From Paenalcaligenes niemegkensis (lineage in GTDB: Bacteria > Pseudomonadota > Gammaproteobacteria > Burkholderiales > Burkholderiaceae_B): 64,000 nucleotides of DNA. Positions within the stretch are counted from its first letter, which is position 1. Every line of letters begins with the position of its first letter. The notes under the pieces were generated by a model. That model worked only from the letters and a program-made list of their open reading frames with translations, searched no databases and had not been told where the DNA came from. Below, piece after piece: positions 38,756 through 49,796 of this stretch. The translations under genes were made by a program, and so were the position numbers. The stretch lies in assembly GCF_022230885.1 (NCBI RefSeq), contig NZ_JAKGCT010000001.1, positions 186,001-250,000 on the forward strand, given 5' to 3'.

Positions 38756-39935
38756 CTAGCGCTCCACCAAAGCAATACGCTTGTTGTACCAATTCATAAA
38801 GATGGAAATAGACAGGCTTACCGTGAGGTAGGCTGCCATGATGATCAGAATTCCTTCAATAGCCTGGCCTGTCTGGTTAAGCGTCGTATTAACCACTGAC
38901 ACAATATCGGGATAGCCGATGGCAACAGCCAGCGAGCTGTTTTTAGTAAGGTTGAGATATTGGCTCGTCATGGGCGGAATAATAATCCGCAGCGCCTGAG
39001 GCAATACGACCAACCGCAAAGTATGCGCACGTGACAGGCCAATGGCCGAAGATGCTTCCCACTGGCCCTTGCTGACCGCCTGAATACCTGAGCGCACGAC
39101 TTCGGCGATGAAGGCAGAAGTGTAAATTATCAGCCCCGCTACCAGCGCAGCAAACTCGGGCGTCAACGTGCTGCCCCCACAAAATTGAAACCCCGTAACT
39201 CAGGTAAATTAAGCGCCAGCGAGCTGCCACTTAATACAAGCATCAGCACGGGCATGGCTATTAACAGGGCAGCGGCAATGCGAATAATCGGCGGCATTTT
39301 CCCGGTGCGTTCCTGCCGGCGCCTGGCCCAGTGTGAAAGAATGACGATCAATACAATCGCCAAGGCTAGCCCCCGATAATCCAGGTAAAAGCATCGCCTT
39401 CAAAACGGGGGATTTTCAAGCCGCGATTCGAAATAAACACGCCCGGCAAGGGATGGTATGCATCTCGTGGCCGCGGCATGGTTTCGGTAATCAGCGCATA
39501 CCAAAAAAACAGCTGAAGCAAAAGCGGCACATTTCGCATGACTTCTACGTAGGCAGAGGCCACCTTCGAAACCAGCCAGTTTGACGAGAGACGTGCAATA
39601 CCCAGGATCGTGCCCAGGAAAGTGGCTGCAATAACACCAATCACCGATACTTTTAAGGTGTTGACGATCCCCGCCAGAATCGCGCGCCCATACGTATCGG
39701 AGGGTGAGTAGGCAATGTCGGACTCCCCAATGGCAAAGCCGGCCTCGCGGTTTAAAAATGCGAAACCTGTAGATATATTGCGAACAGAAAGATTATGCAG
39801 TGTGTTACTAACGAGATACCACACTGCGGTCGCAACCAGACCAACAATCACAAGCTGATAAATCACACCCCGCGTAAAAGGGTCATTCCAGGAGAGCTGA
39901 CGCTTTGGCGGTTGGGACGCTTTATCTTGAGCCAT
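38756..39935 (-). CDS. aapQ: General L-amino acid ABC transporter permease (two frameshifts)
   Basis: This is the AapQ/BztB permease, about 393 residues after repair. It begins MAQDKASQPPKRQLSWNDPF, with a first helix at about 27-46. VEVMRNVPLLLQLFFWYALI is a family hallmark, and the EAA loop is in VVRSGIQAVSKGQWEASSAI. Two C5 runs on the plus strand, 39370-39374 and 39174-39178, each lack one base. Repairs give TWIIGGLALAIVLIVIL and NFVGGSTLTPEFAALVAG. It follows aapJ after a GC-rich hairpin and precedes aapM. Confidence 0.9.
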
Positions 39936-39975
39936 ATGTTTACCTAAGCAAGCAAAGGTTCACCTCATAGAGGCC

Positions 39976-39998
39976 GGGGCGGCAATGTGTACCGCCCC
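39976..39998 (-). promoter_or_regulatory. Hairpin between aapJ and aapQ
   Basis: GGGGCGG (39976-39982) and CCGCCCC (39992-39998) pair around a 9-nt loop, without a T tract, in the 93-nt gap between the binding-protein gene and the permease genes. Such hairpins often stabilise the upstream mRNA so that more binding protein is made. Confidence 0.5.
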
Positions 39999-40028
39999 TT
40001 GATGCATGAACCACTGAACAACAGAAAA

Positions 40029-41048
40029 TTAACGGATCGGCCAGCCGTACATTAAACCACCGTTATTCCATGTCGCGTTTAGACCTCGCTCCAGCTTAAG
40101 TGGCGTAGACTCGCCCAGATTGCGCTCAAAAGTCTCGCCGTAGTTTCCAACCTGCTTGATGATGTTGTAAGCCCATTTGTTGTCGATTTTCAGGCCCTTG
40201 CCCATTTCTCCGGATACACCGAGAATACGCTGTATATTGGGATTGTCGCTTTCAAGCATTTCATCAACATTTTTAGAATCGATTCCATACTCTTCGGCTT
40301 CATTCATGGCGTTCAATACCCACCGCACCATCAGGAACCACTCTTCGTCACCCTGACGCACCATCGGCCCTAGCGGCTCTTTGGAAAAGTCTTCCGGCAG
40401 AATCACAAAGTCGTCGGGATTGCCCTGAGTGGCGCGCATAGACGCCAGGCCGGACTTGTCAGTGGTAAAGCCGTCGCAGCGTTCAGCCGTAAACGAACGC
40501 ATGGCTTCTTCCGGGTTATTAATTACCACAGGATTGAACTGAATATTTTGCGCCCTGAACCAGTCAGCCAGGTTCAACTCTGTCGTGGTACCAGGTTGCA
40601 CACAAATAGCGGCCCCATCAAGCTCTTTAGCGCTGCTCACCCCCAGGTCTTTCTTGACCATGACTCCCTGACTGTCGTAGTAGTTGACCCCGGCGCTGAT
40701 TAAACCTACTGTGGTGTCTCGTGTCAGGGTGGCTGTTGTGTTTCGCGTCAGGACATCAATTTCTCCAGACTGCAGCGCCGTAAATCGCTGCTGGGTGGTT
40801 AGCGGCGTCATTTTAAATTTCGTGGCGTCGCCGAAAACCGCTGCAGCAATACCTTTACACAAATCAACGTCGATACCCGTCCACTCACCCTTACTGTCTG
40901 CTAACGAGAAGCCTGGAATACCTGTAGAGACACCACACTGCACAAAGCCTTTCCCACGAACAGATTCAAAAGTCTCGCCTGCAAAAGCAGAACTGATGCT
41001 CATCGTTAGTGCTGCCGTGCCTAAAGCAATCGTTTTTATTACTTTCAT
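40029..41048 (-). CDS. aapJ: General L-amino acid ABC transporter substrate-binding protein
   Basis: This 339-residue periplasmic receptor has a Sec signal MKVIKTIALGTAALTMSISS ending at AFAGE. It shows SVRGKGFVQCGVSTGIPGFS, FGDATKFKMTPLTTQQRFTA and LQSGEIDVLTRNTTATLTRD, the AapJ/BztA pattern for glutamate, glutamine, aspartate and other L-amino acids. It is the first gene of aapJQMP, with a gap of about 200 nt to the divergent ftsE for the promoter. Confidence 0.94.
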   Translation of the reverse strand: MKVIKTIALGTAALTMSISSAFAGETFESVRGKGFVQCGVSTGIPGFSLADSKGEWTGIDVDLCKGIAAAVFGDATKFKMTPLTTQQRFTALQSGEIDVLTRNTTATLTRDTTVGLISAGVNYYDSQGVMVKKDLGVSSAKELDGAAICVQPGTTTELNLADWFRAQNIQFNPVVINNPEEAMRSFTAERCDGFTTDKSGLASMRATQGNPDDFVILPEDFSKEPLGPMVRQGDEEWFLMVRWVLNAMNEAEEYGIDSKNVDEMLESDNPNIQRILGVSGEMGKGLKIDNKWAYNIIKQVGNYGETFERNLGESTPLKLERGLNATWNNGGLMYGWPIR

Positions 41049-41245
41049 GAATTGTCACTCCCTGTTTACTTTTGGTAAATGGATGCAGCTTACAATCAAC
41101 TTTTGTTATGTCAGTATGATCGTAAATGCAGCCCTACCTTTAAAACATCAGTGCTTTCCCTTTAGCGATAAAATAAGGGCCATTAGCGTCTCTGTTGACG
41201 CCTTCCTCACGACAGTGCCTCATAACTGCTTTTGATTCTTCAACT

Positions 41246-41917
41246 ATGATCAAATTTAAGCATGTGTTTAAATCGTACGGCCGCGGCAAAAATATTCTTG
41301 CAGACATCAACTTCAATATTGACTCAGGCGAATTCATTTTTGTTTCAGGCCCTTCCGGCGCAGGTAAATCCACCTTATTGAAGTTAATAGGAGGCCTCGA
41401 AGCCCCCAGTCGTGGTTCGGTCATTGTTAAAGACCAGCGCGTAGATAAACTAAGCGCTCGGGCCCATCCATATTTGCGTCGCGCCGTTGGTGTAATACTT
41501 CAGGACACCCATCTGCTCTACGATCGCAATGCGATCCATAATGTGCTGCTGCCACTGGAGGTCCTGGGGCTGGAGCGTAGCGTGGCTGTTAAACGAGCAC
41601 GCGCAGCTATGGAGAAAGTGGGGTTGGCCGGCAAAGAAGACTTCAACCCGGTAGAAATGTCCGGCGGCGAGCAACAGCGGCTCGCCATTGCCCGCGCCAT
41701 TGTGAATCGTCCGGCTATCGTGATCGCTGATGAACCTACCGCGAACCTCGATGCAGCAAGCGCAGCCCGGATCATGGATGTGTTCCTGGATTTTAATCGC
41801 GTGGGGGTCACCACCTTAATTGCCTCTCATGATCATCAGCTAATGGCCAGATATGCCCGGCGTACGATGCTGATCAATGACGGGCGCTTCTCCGACTCAG
41901 CAGGGGTTAGTCAATGA
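41246..41917 (+). CDS. ftsE: Cell-division ATP-binding protein FtsE
   Basis: FtsE with FtsX forms an ABC-type complex that activates septal peptidoglycan hydrolases. The 223-residue protein shows MIKFKHVFKSYGRGKNILAD, Walker A VSGPSGAGKSTLLKLIGG, signature EMSGGEQQRLAIARAIV and Walker B IVIADEPTANLD. The frame is open from 41195, but the ATG at 41246 matches the family start and length. It overlaps ftsX by 4 nt. Confidence 0.95.
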   Translation: MIKFKHVFKSYGRGKNILADINFNIDSGEFIFVSGPSGAGKSTLLKLIGGLEAPSRGSVIVKDQRVDKLSARAHPYLRRAVGVILQDTHLLYDRNAIHNVLLPLEVLGLERSVAVKRARAAMEKVGLAGKEDFNPVEMSGGEQQRLAIARAIVNRPAIVIADEPTANLDAASAARIMDVFLDFNRVGVTTLIASHDHQLMARYARRTMLINDGRFSDSAGVSQ

Positions 41918-42822
41918 ACCGTTGGTTACGGCAACACCGTTATGCCTTTAGCGTGGCCTTAAGCCGCTTAAGCGGGCAGCCATTCTCATCGCTTTCAAAT
42001 ATCTTTGTGATCGCATTGACCTTGGCTGTACCTATCATTAGCTGGGCCATTCTTGCTTCGGCTCAGCCACTGGCCACACAGTTGCCTGTCAATCCGGAGA
42101 TTACGCTTTACCTGACCACAGAAAGTGACGAGTCTGCCGCCGGACAACTCGCTACAACACTGCGTGAACAATACTCTGACGAACTGGCATCTGCCCGGGT
42201 CATCACCCGGGAAAGCGCCTACGACGAACTTAAAGGCAACCCCATCTGGGCCGATGCGCTGAGCACCCTGGGGTCCAACCCCCTGCCGCACACCCTTATC
42301 CTTAGCCTCGCTGATTCGCCAGAACAGGCTGCTATTGCCCTGCGCATAGCCGAACAGCTAAAGCAGCAACCCGGTGTAGAACGTGTTCAGCTCGACAGCG
42401 ACTGGGTAAGACGACTAGAAGCCTTGCTGCATTTCGCCCAAATCGCACTGTTATTACTTAGCTTCAGCGTAGTGGTCATTGTGGTCGCAACGGTCTTTAA
42501 CACTGTACGTCTTCAGGCGCTTAGCCAGCGTGAAGAAATTGCGGTTGCACGACTGGTCGGTGCAACGGAGAGCTTCGTACGCCGTCCTTTTTTATATCAG
42601 GGAGCTTTAACGGGCCTGATCGCCAGCGGCGTTGCCGTAGCTTTATCGCTATTGGCCTTGCTTCCCTTGAATGACGCACTGAACCGTTTGGCAGCCACCT
42701 ACGAATTACAGATTCTTTTACATATGCCAGACACGGTAAGCCTGCTTTTAGCTACCTTTCTTATCGCTCTCGTTGCCGCTCTTGCGGCGCGATGGTCGGT
42801 AACACGCAGCACACGTTTTTAA
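41914..42822 (+). CDS. ftsX: Cell-division permease-like protein FtsX
   Basis: This is the membrane partner of FtsE, 302 residues. It has an N-terminal cytoplasmic stretch (RQHRYAFSVALSRLSGQP), a first helix, a periplasmic domain with ITLYLTTESDESAAGQL, and three C-terminal helices. NTVRLQALSQREEIAVARLV and GATESFVRRPFLYQGALTG are the FtsX signature. It starts in the ftsE stop codon; mutY follows 5 nt later. Confidence 0.95.
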   Translation: MNRWLRQHRYAFSVALSRLSGQPFSSLSNIFVIALTLAVPIISWAILASAQPLATQLPVNPEITLYLTTESDESAAGQLATTLREQYSDELASARVITRESAYDELKGNPIWADALSTLGSNPLPHTLILSLADSPEQAAIALRIAEQLKQQPGVERVQLDSDWVRRLEALLHFAQIALLLLSFSVVVIVVATVFNTVRLQALSQREEIAVARLVGATESFVRRPFLYQGALTGLIASGVAVALSLLALLPLNDALNRLAATYELQILLHMPDTVSLLLATFLIALVAALAARWSVTRSTRF

Positions 42823-42827
42823 AGCTC

Positions 42828-43925
42828 ATGAGTACGCAAAAATCGGATATATCCTCTTTCGCCCAGACTGTTGTTGACTGGCAGCGGGAGCACGGACGCC
42901 AGCACCTTCCCTGGCAGCACCATACTGATCCCTATAAAGTCTGGCTTTCGGAAATCATGCTGCAACAGACGCAGGTATCGACAGTATTGGGATACTACGA
43001 GCGATTTCTGGCCCGCTTTCCTACTGTAAAGTCTTTAGCCGAGGCTGAGCAAGACGAGGTCATGCCGTACTGGGCGGGCTTGGGCTATTACGCCCGCGCT
43101 CGAAATCTGCATCGCTGTGCGCAGGTCGTCTGCAGTAATTTTGACGGGAGTTTTCCTGACTCCAGCCAGTTATTGGCCACATTGCCGGGAATCGGCCCTT
43201 CTACAGCAGCCGCCATCGCCGCATTCTGCTTTGGCGAGCGTTCGCCAATCATGGACGGTAATGTGAGGCGGGTTTTTACTCGTTACTTTGGTGTCTATGG
43301 TCATCCACAAAAACGTGCAGTTGACCTAGAACTATGGGCTTTAGCCAGCCAAGTGGTTGATAGCAGCCCTGCCGACCTGAATATGGCGGCTTATACACAG
43401 GGGCAAATGGATCTGGGCTCCATGCTTTGCACCCGGGGCAAACCAGACTGTCTTAAATGCCCTCTAAAAAACACCTGTTTTGCCTATGCCAATCAGCTAA
43501 CCCACGAGCTGCCAACGCCGAAACCCAAAACCGTACAGCCTCAGCGATATTGTGAAATGCTGATTCTGGAATCAAATGGTGCAATTCTATTGGAACAGCG
43601 ACCGGACTCCGGCATTTGGGGAGGACTCTGGGCCTTTCCTCAATACGAAAACAGCGACGAGCTGTATCGTGCCTGTGTCGCCATGGGTATACAGTTGACC
43701 CCTGAGCAAAAAATGAGCGCCCTGCTTCATGTGTTCAGTCATTTCAAGCTGCATATCAATCCCTGGCATGTAAAGCAGTCCGCCCCTATTCTGGCGGAAC
43801 CCCAAGCTAATCAGGAGTGGGTTGCTATCACTGACCTTGGCTCGGTAGGCCTGCCCTCTCCTGTCAAAAAAATCGTTGAGGGTCTTTATGGCGAGCAGCA
43901 GCAGCTAGAATGGGCAGAAGTGTAA
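42828..43925 (+). CDS. mutY: A/G-specific adenine DNA glycosylase
   Basis: MutY removes adenine mispaired with 8-oxoguanine. The 365-residue protein has the helix-hairpin-helix core: SEIMLQQTQVSTVLGYYERF, LPGIGPSTAAAIAAFCFGER, and the catalytic aspartate in PIMDGNVRRVFTR. Four cysteines for the [4Fe-4S] cluster follow, spaced 6-2-5 in CTRGKPDCLKCPLKNTCFA. A C-terminal NUDIX-like 8-oxoG domain begins near RYCEMLILESNGA. The upstream ATG at 42792 would overlap ftsX heavily, so 42828 is used. Confidence 0.96.
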   Translation: MSTQKSDISSFAQTVVDWQREHGRQHLPWQHHTDPYKVWLSEIMLQQTQVSTVLGYYERFLARFPTVKSLAEAEQDEVMPYWAGLGYYARARNLHRCAQVVCSNFDGSFPDSSQLLATLPGIGPSTAAAIAAFCFGERSPIMDGNVRRVFTRYFGVYGHPQKRAVDLELWALASQVVDSSPADLNMAAYTQGQMDLGSMLCTRGKPDCLKCPLKNTCFAYANQLTHELPTPKPKTVQPQRYCEMLILESNGAILLEQRPDSGIWGGLWAFPQYENSDELYRACVAMGIQLTPEQKMSALLHVFSHFKLHINPWHVKQSAPILAEPQANQEWVAITDLGSVGLPSPVKKIVEGLYGEQQQLEWAEV

Positions 43926-43974
43926 TTGGCTGTTTTGACCGCCAGCCCTGGGGCCGGGCAAGCTGTCTAACGCT

Positions 43975-45114
43975 TTAGACACGATCCGGCCGATAACGGT
44001 ACACGCCCATCAACAGCCCGCAGGCGACTCCCAGGGTAAGCAGCGCCGTACCGCCATAGCTCATAAATGGCAAAGGAACGCCAACGACAGGCAAAATGCC
44101 AGTTACCATCCCGATATTGACGAATACATACACGAACAGCATCATCGACATCGAACCCGCTACAAGACGCGTGAACTGGGTCGGCGCAATCACCGTAATG
44201 GCAAGGCTACGCAGGATGATCAGGGCGTAAAGCACCAGGAGCATGATTCCGCCGTATAGGCCGAACTCTTCGGCAAACACAGCAAAAATAAAGTCGGTAG
44301 TGCGTTCTGGAATAAAGTCCAGATGCGTCTGGGTTCCCAGCATATAGCCCTTGCCGTACAAGCCTCCTGAACCAACGGCAATCATTGATTGAATGGTGTG
44401 GAAGCCGCGGCCCAGTGGATCAATTCCGGGATTAAGCAAAGTACATACACGATGCTTCTGATAGTCGCGCAGCACCACCCAGTCGAAAGCCGGCGCGCAA
44501 AGCTGGTCTTCGTAATAAAGCACCACGCCCAAAGCTACAGCCAGCAAAACGGTAACAGGCACAAGCAGCTTAAAAGAAAGTCCCGCAAAATAGATGACGC
44601 TAAGGCCTGCCGCGAACACCAGTAGTGCTGTGCCCAAGTCAGGCTGCCTCACAATAAGCAAAAACGGGATCGCCAGCAAAAGTCCTGCAGCAAGAAAATC
44701 CACAATACGAAGGCCGGAGCCCTGATTGCGATGAAAATACCATGCCAGCATCAGCGGGACGGAGATTTTCAGCATTTCTGAAGGCTGAATACGGGCCACG
44801 CCAAAGTTTAGCCAGCGTGTGGCCCCTTTGCTGGACTCTCCATAAAACTCTACACCCAACAGCATCAGCACCGAGAACGCATAGACATATGGAGCAAAGC
44901 GCATAATCCAGGGCGGTGGGACCAATGCCACGGCCCACATTACCAGAAAGGCCACCATGAAATGTCGTGACTGATCGGCAAAACGCCAATCGGTACTGCC
45001 CACGGCCGAATGCATTACTACCAGACCGCAGCCCGCCATAATCAACAACAAGATGAGTAAGGGCCAATCGAAGGCGGTCAGCGCTTTCAGCCCCCATTGC
45101 CAAACGCGCTTCAT
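43975..45114 (-). CDS. rodA: Rod-shape peptidoglycan glycosyltransferase RodA
   Basis: RodA is the SEDS-family polymerase that elongates the lateral wall with PBP2. The 379-residue protein has about ten membrane helices and shows GARIQPSEMLKI-type SEDS sequence (here WLNFGVARIQPSEMLKISVP), RQPDLGTALLVFAAG, FIPERTTDFIFAVFAEEFG and PLPFMSYGGTALLTLG. The start used (45114, MKRVW) overlaps the mrdA stop by 4 nt; an upstream ATG at 45141 is inside mrdA. It is the last gene of mreBCD-mrdA-rodA. Confidence 0.95.
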   Translation of the reverse strand: MKRVWQWGLKALTAFDWPLLILLLIMAGCGLVVMHSAVGSTDWRFADQSRHFMVAFLVMWAVALVPPPWIMRFAPYVYAFSVLMLLGVEFYGESSKGATRWLNFGVARIQPSEMLKISVPLMLAWYFHRNQGSGLRIVDFLAAGLLLAIPFLLIVRQPDLGTALLVFAAGLSVIYFAGLSFKLLVPVTVLLAVALGVVLYYEDQLCAPAFDWVVLRDYQKHRVCTLLNPGIDPLGRGFHTIQSMIAVGSGGLYGKGYMLGTQTHLDFIPERTTDFIFAVFAEEFGLYGGIMLLVLYALIILRSLAITVIAPTQFTRLVAGSMSMMLFVYVFVNIGMVTGILPVVGVPLPFMSYGGTALLTLGVACGLLMGVYRYRPDRV

Positions 45115-46970
45115 GGTTTTTTCCGCCTGTCTACAAGCCAATAATCGTATAAGGTACGTGCTATAGGTGCGGCTATAGAGCTGCCCCAGCCACCATTCTC
45201 CACCAGCAAGGCAATGGCAATTTCTGGTTCTGAGGCCGGTGCATAGGACATAAACAGCGCATGGTCCCGAAGGCGCTCATCAATCGCAGAAGCATCGTAC
45301 TTAGTACCTCGCAAGCTAAAAACCTGAGCAGTCCCGGTTTTACCTGCGGCCTGATAAGGCGCATCGGCAAACGCTCGCCTGGCCGTACCTGAACGCGTAA
45401 CGTCGATCAAGGCATTTTTAACAGCCTCTATGTTTTCGGGCTTGAGCGGAATCGTGTGGGAGGGGCGCGTGACTGTGGGCTTAGGAGCTTGAGTCTGCGG
45501 GTCAATAATATGACTTACCAAATGCGGCTGCATATAGACACCGTTATTTGCCAGTACAGAGGTGGCTTGCGCCAGTTGCAAAAGGGTGAAGGAATTATAG
45601 CCTTGGCCTACTACTACAGAAATTGTTTCACCTGCGTACCACCGCTGCTGCGATGGCTGCTTGAAAGCCTGGCGTTTCCATTCACGCGAAGGCAGAATAC
45701 CACGCCGCTCGCCATCAAGATCAATACCCGTAACCTGGCCGAACCCAAACTGCTTGCTGAAGTCGTGCAATGCATCGACGCCTATTTCGGGACCTAGGGA
45801 ATAAAAATACGTATCCGAAGAAACCATCAAAGCCTTATGCAGGTCTGTAGAGCCGTAGGCAACGTTGCCAGCATTCCGGAAGCGTTGTCCACCGAACTCA
45901 TAGTAACCCGGATCTGAGATGCGATCTTTGGCGTCTCGCTTGCCCAGCTCCAGTGCTGCCAGGGCTACAAATGGCTTATAAGTCGAGCCAATAGGATAAG
46001 TACCATACAAGGGCCGGTTGATCAGGGGATGATCGGGCGACTCGTTGAGCTTGCGCCAGTTCTCGACGTCAATACCGTCGACAAATAGATTGGGATCGAA
46101 GGACGGAGCAGAGACAAAGGCCAGAATCTCCCCTGTTTTAGGTTCAATAGCAACCAGCGCACCGCGCCGTCCGGCAAACTGCTCTTCAGCCAGTTTCTGC
46201 AAGCCGATGTCGATAGACAACTTCAAGTCGGAACCAGGGATGGGGTCAATGCGGCTTAGAACCCGTACGGGTCTGCCTGAAGCGGTGACTTCGCGCTCTT
46301 CCACCCCGGTTTGGCCATGCAGGGTACTCTCCCAAGTTTTTTCCACACCCTTTTTGCCAATAATCGACGTGCCCCGATAGTTGCCCAATAGCTCTTGCTT
46401 TTCAAGGCTTTCTTCGTCGGCTTCCGATATACGCCCTACATAACCAATGACGTGGGCAGCGGCCTCACCTTGTGGGTATTCGCGCACCCAGCGTGCCTGC
46501 AGGCTCACCCCAGGGTATTTAAAAGAATGGGCGGCGAACCACGACGCCTCGACTTCGTTCAGGCTGTTGCGTAACAGGACCTCTGAATATCGGCTGTTTT
46601 GTCCCAACGCCTGTTTAAAGCGACGGCGGTCTCGCGGACTTAAATACACAAGCTCGCTCAACGAATCGAGTAAGTCATCAATACTCCCCTCGACCTGAGC
46701 AGGCACAACATTTAAGGTGTAGTCGCGATAATTGCGCGCCAGCACCACACCTTCGCGGTCGGTTACCTCGCCGCGCCGCGGGGCAATCGGAACAACCGCA
46801 ATACGGTTGCGGTCGGCCCGTGCGGCCAGACCTTCGTAACGCGCCACCTGCAGATACCAAAGCCTGCCACCAAGCAAGGATAGAAACACCACTGCGACAA
46901 TGCCAGCCACCCAAGCCCGAATGAGCGTGCGACGGCGATGCAAATGAGAGGTTTTCTTAAACTCAAACAT
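45111..46970 (-). CDS. mrdA: Penicillin-binding protein 2
   Basis: PBP2 is the transpeptidase of the elongation machinery, partner of RodA. The 619-residue protein has one N-terminal helix (about residues 17-37) and a PBP dimerisation domain (RRGEVTDREGVVLARNYRDY). Its transpeptidase motifs are TYPIGSTYKPFVA (catalytic serine in STYK), the SxN-equivalent SSDTYFYSLG, and AAGKTGTAQVFS. It is 14 nt downstream of mreD and overlaps rodA. Confidence 0.96.
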   Translation of the reverse strand: MFEFKKTSHLHRRRTLIRAWVAGIVAVVFLSLLGGRLWYLQVARYEGLAARADRNRIAVVPIAPRRGEVTDREGVVLARNYRDYTLNVVPAQVEGSIDDLLDSLSELVYLSPRDRRRFKQALGQNSRYSEVLLRNSLNEVEASWFAAHSFKYPGVSLQARWVREYPQGEAAAHVIGYVGRISEADEESLEKQELLGNYRGTSIIGKKGVEKTWESTLHGQTGVEEREVTASGRPVRVLSRIDPIPGSDLKLSIDIGLQKLAEEQFAGRRGALVAIEPKTGEILAFVSAPSFDPNLFVDGIDVENWRKLNESPDHPLINRPLYGTYPIGSTYKPFVALAALELGKRDAKDRISDPGYYEFGGQRFRNAGNVAYGSTDLHKALMVSSDTYFYSLGPEIGVDALHDFSKQFGFGQVTGIDLDGERRGILPSREWKRQAFKQPSQQRWYAGETISVVVGQGYNSFTLLQLAQATSVLANNGVYMQPHLVSHIIDPQTQAPKPTVTRPSHTIPLKPENIEAVKNALIDVTRSGTARRAFADAPYQAAGKTGTAQVFSLRGTKYDASAIDERLRDHALFMSYAPASEPEIAIALLVENGGWGSSIAAPIARTLYDYWLVDRRKKP

Positions 46971-46984
46971 GGGCTAGGGCATCA

Positions 46985-47560
46985 TTATGCCGAACCGTCG
47001 TCGGCATCATCTAAGCGACGGTGGGGGAGAAACAGCAAGAAATCCACCAAAGGCCAGAGCATAGCCGTTAGCGCAGCGGATAACACCCAGCCCCATCCGC
47101 CCCATTCGCCGGCCAGCCAGGCATGCAAAAAGCGAGGAACAGCATTTGCTACCAGAAATACCGGCAGTAAGTGTATAAGCTGAATAAGAGGTTCGAACAG
47201 CAACAGACGTCGTGTCAGCACAATGGCTCCGTAAGCCGCCAGCACATAACTGAGCGCATGTTCGCCGAAAAAGCTGCCATCATGCACATCAATCAAAATA
47301 CCTAGAGAAAACGCCCACAGCATATTCATGCGTCTGGGTTCATGCAATACCCAGAAAGCAATGACCAGCATCAGCAGGTCCGGAGCGGGTGTCCAGTGAC
47401 GCCATGGGAGCAGCGACATTAGCCACATTATGAAAACAGAACCCCAGACTATCCACTGACTGGAGGCGTTTTTAAAAGGTGAGGAATCGATGGGCTGCAG
47501 CGAGCTTAACGAAGACGAGCGTTTCACCGGCAAAGCTGCGCGTTCCGGTTTATTGCTCAT
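46985..47560 (-). CDS. mreD: Rod-shape-determining protein MreD
   Basis: MreD is a small membrane protein of the elongasome. The 191-residue protein has about five hydrophobic segments (from WIVWGSVFIMWLMSLL onward), with FWVLHEPRRMNMLWAFSLGI and LIDVHDGSFFGEHALSYVLA characteristic of MreD. An unusually long polar N-terminal stretch of about 34 residues precedes the first helix. It overlaps mreC by 11 nt. Confidence 0.92.
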   Translation of the reverse strand: MSNKPERAALPVKRSSSLSSLQPIDSSPFKNASSQWIVWGSVFIMWLMSLLPWRHWTPAPDLLMLVIAFWVLHEPRRMNMLWAFSLGILIDVHDGSFFGEHALSYVLAAYGAIVLTRRLLLFEPLIQLIHLLPVFLVANAVPRFLHAWLAGEWGGWGWVLSAALTAMLWPLVDFLLFLPHRRLDDADDGSA

Positions 47561-48428
47561 TTGTCATGTCCTCGTCGTCAACATTGAGTACGGGTTCTGG
47601 AACCAACAGAATCAGAAAATGCCGATAACGTTCGGGAAAGGACAGGGGCGACCCGACGGCCACGGCAAAGCCAGTAGAGCTGTCGCGCTCTACACTATCA
47701 ATACGTGCCACGGGCAAACCTGCAGGAAACAGCCCGCCAATGCCACTGGTGATCAAGGTGTCGCCCACCTCAAGATCAACATCAGAAGTCAGGTAGCGTG
47801 CTTCAACTTTGGACCCCACAGCCCCACCGAACGCAATCAGCCGCAGACCATTACGTAATACCTGAACGGGGATGGACACCTTATCATCGGTAATCAGGGC
47901 CGCTTCGGATGTGTAGGGTGTAACACGAACCACTTGCCCCACTACCCCACCGTCATCGATAACAGGCATACCTGCACGTATGCCGTGAGTCGAACCTTTG
48001 TTAAAGACAAGACGACGATTAAAGGCATTAGGAGGCTCGTAAAAAACCTCGACCGCTACCGAAGGCTGAGTGACCGTATCGGCAACCTGCAGCAAGCGGC
48101 GCAATTGTTCGTTTTCGGCTGACAACTGCGCTGCATGGGTGGACAGCTGGGCCAATTCGACCCGCTGTCGTTGCAGGGCTTCTTTCTCGGAGCGTACAAC
48201 AGCAGCAGAATCAGTCCAGCTGCTTAGATAGGCGGCAAGATCCCCCGGTGCCATCGCGACACGCTGAAAAGGATACACCACTACAGAAATCGCTTGACGC
48301 GCAGGCTCTAGCATTTTGCTTCGAGCATCAACTACCAATAAAACAATTGCTAAAGCCACAAAGACCGCTAAACGAACCTCGGCAGAGGGCCCGCGCTTAA
48401 AAAGCCGGATTGTGCTTTGTTCTTGCAT
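47550..48428 (-). CDS. mreC: Rod-shape-determining protein MreC
   Basis: MreC is a bitopic scaffold linking MreB to the wall-synthesis enzymes. The 292-residue protein has an N-terminal helix (about residues 18-36). A periplasmic coiled coil follows (about 70-110, VRSEKEALQRQRVELAQLST). The beta-rich MreC domain has FNKGSTHGIRAGMPVIDDGG and VGQVVRVTPYTSEAALITDD. It lies 60 nt downstream of mreB. Confidence 0.95.
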   Translation of the reverse strand: MQEQSTIRLFKRGPSAEVRLAVFVALAIVLLVVDARSKMLEPARQAISVVVYPFQRVAMAPGDLAAYLSSWTDSAAVVRSEKEALQRQRVELAQLSTHAAQLSAENEQLRRLLQVADTVTQPSVAVEVFYEPPNAFNRRLVFNKGSTHGIRAGMPVIDDGGVVGQVVRVTPYTSEAALITDDKVSIPVQVLRNGLRLIAFGGAVGSKVEARYLTSDVDLEVGDTLITSGIGGLFPAGLPVARIDSVERDSSTGFAVAVGSPLSFPERYRHFLILLVPEPVLNVDDEDMTNEQ

Positions 48429-48488
48429 GAATAAACCAATAAAGATTCGACGGTTTCGCTTAAACCGCCAAACCTGTGGTCGACCTGA

Positions 48489-49599
<1,111 letters not shown>

Positions 49600-49796
49600 T
49601 TATAAAAGCCTATTTACCAGCGAACACACAAAACACCTGAGAAATAAAGGGTCAATGATAACTTATAATTTGTATCTCATAAGACAGAATTAGCGTCTGG
49701 TTAAACCCTGTAACCCTATTTTCAGGAAAAGGCCTGTTTCCCGGCATTCCGCCGCTCGGGCATTTAAAATCATTTATAGAAACTCCGGAATTATTT

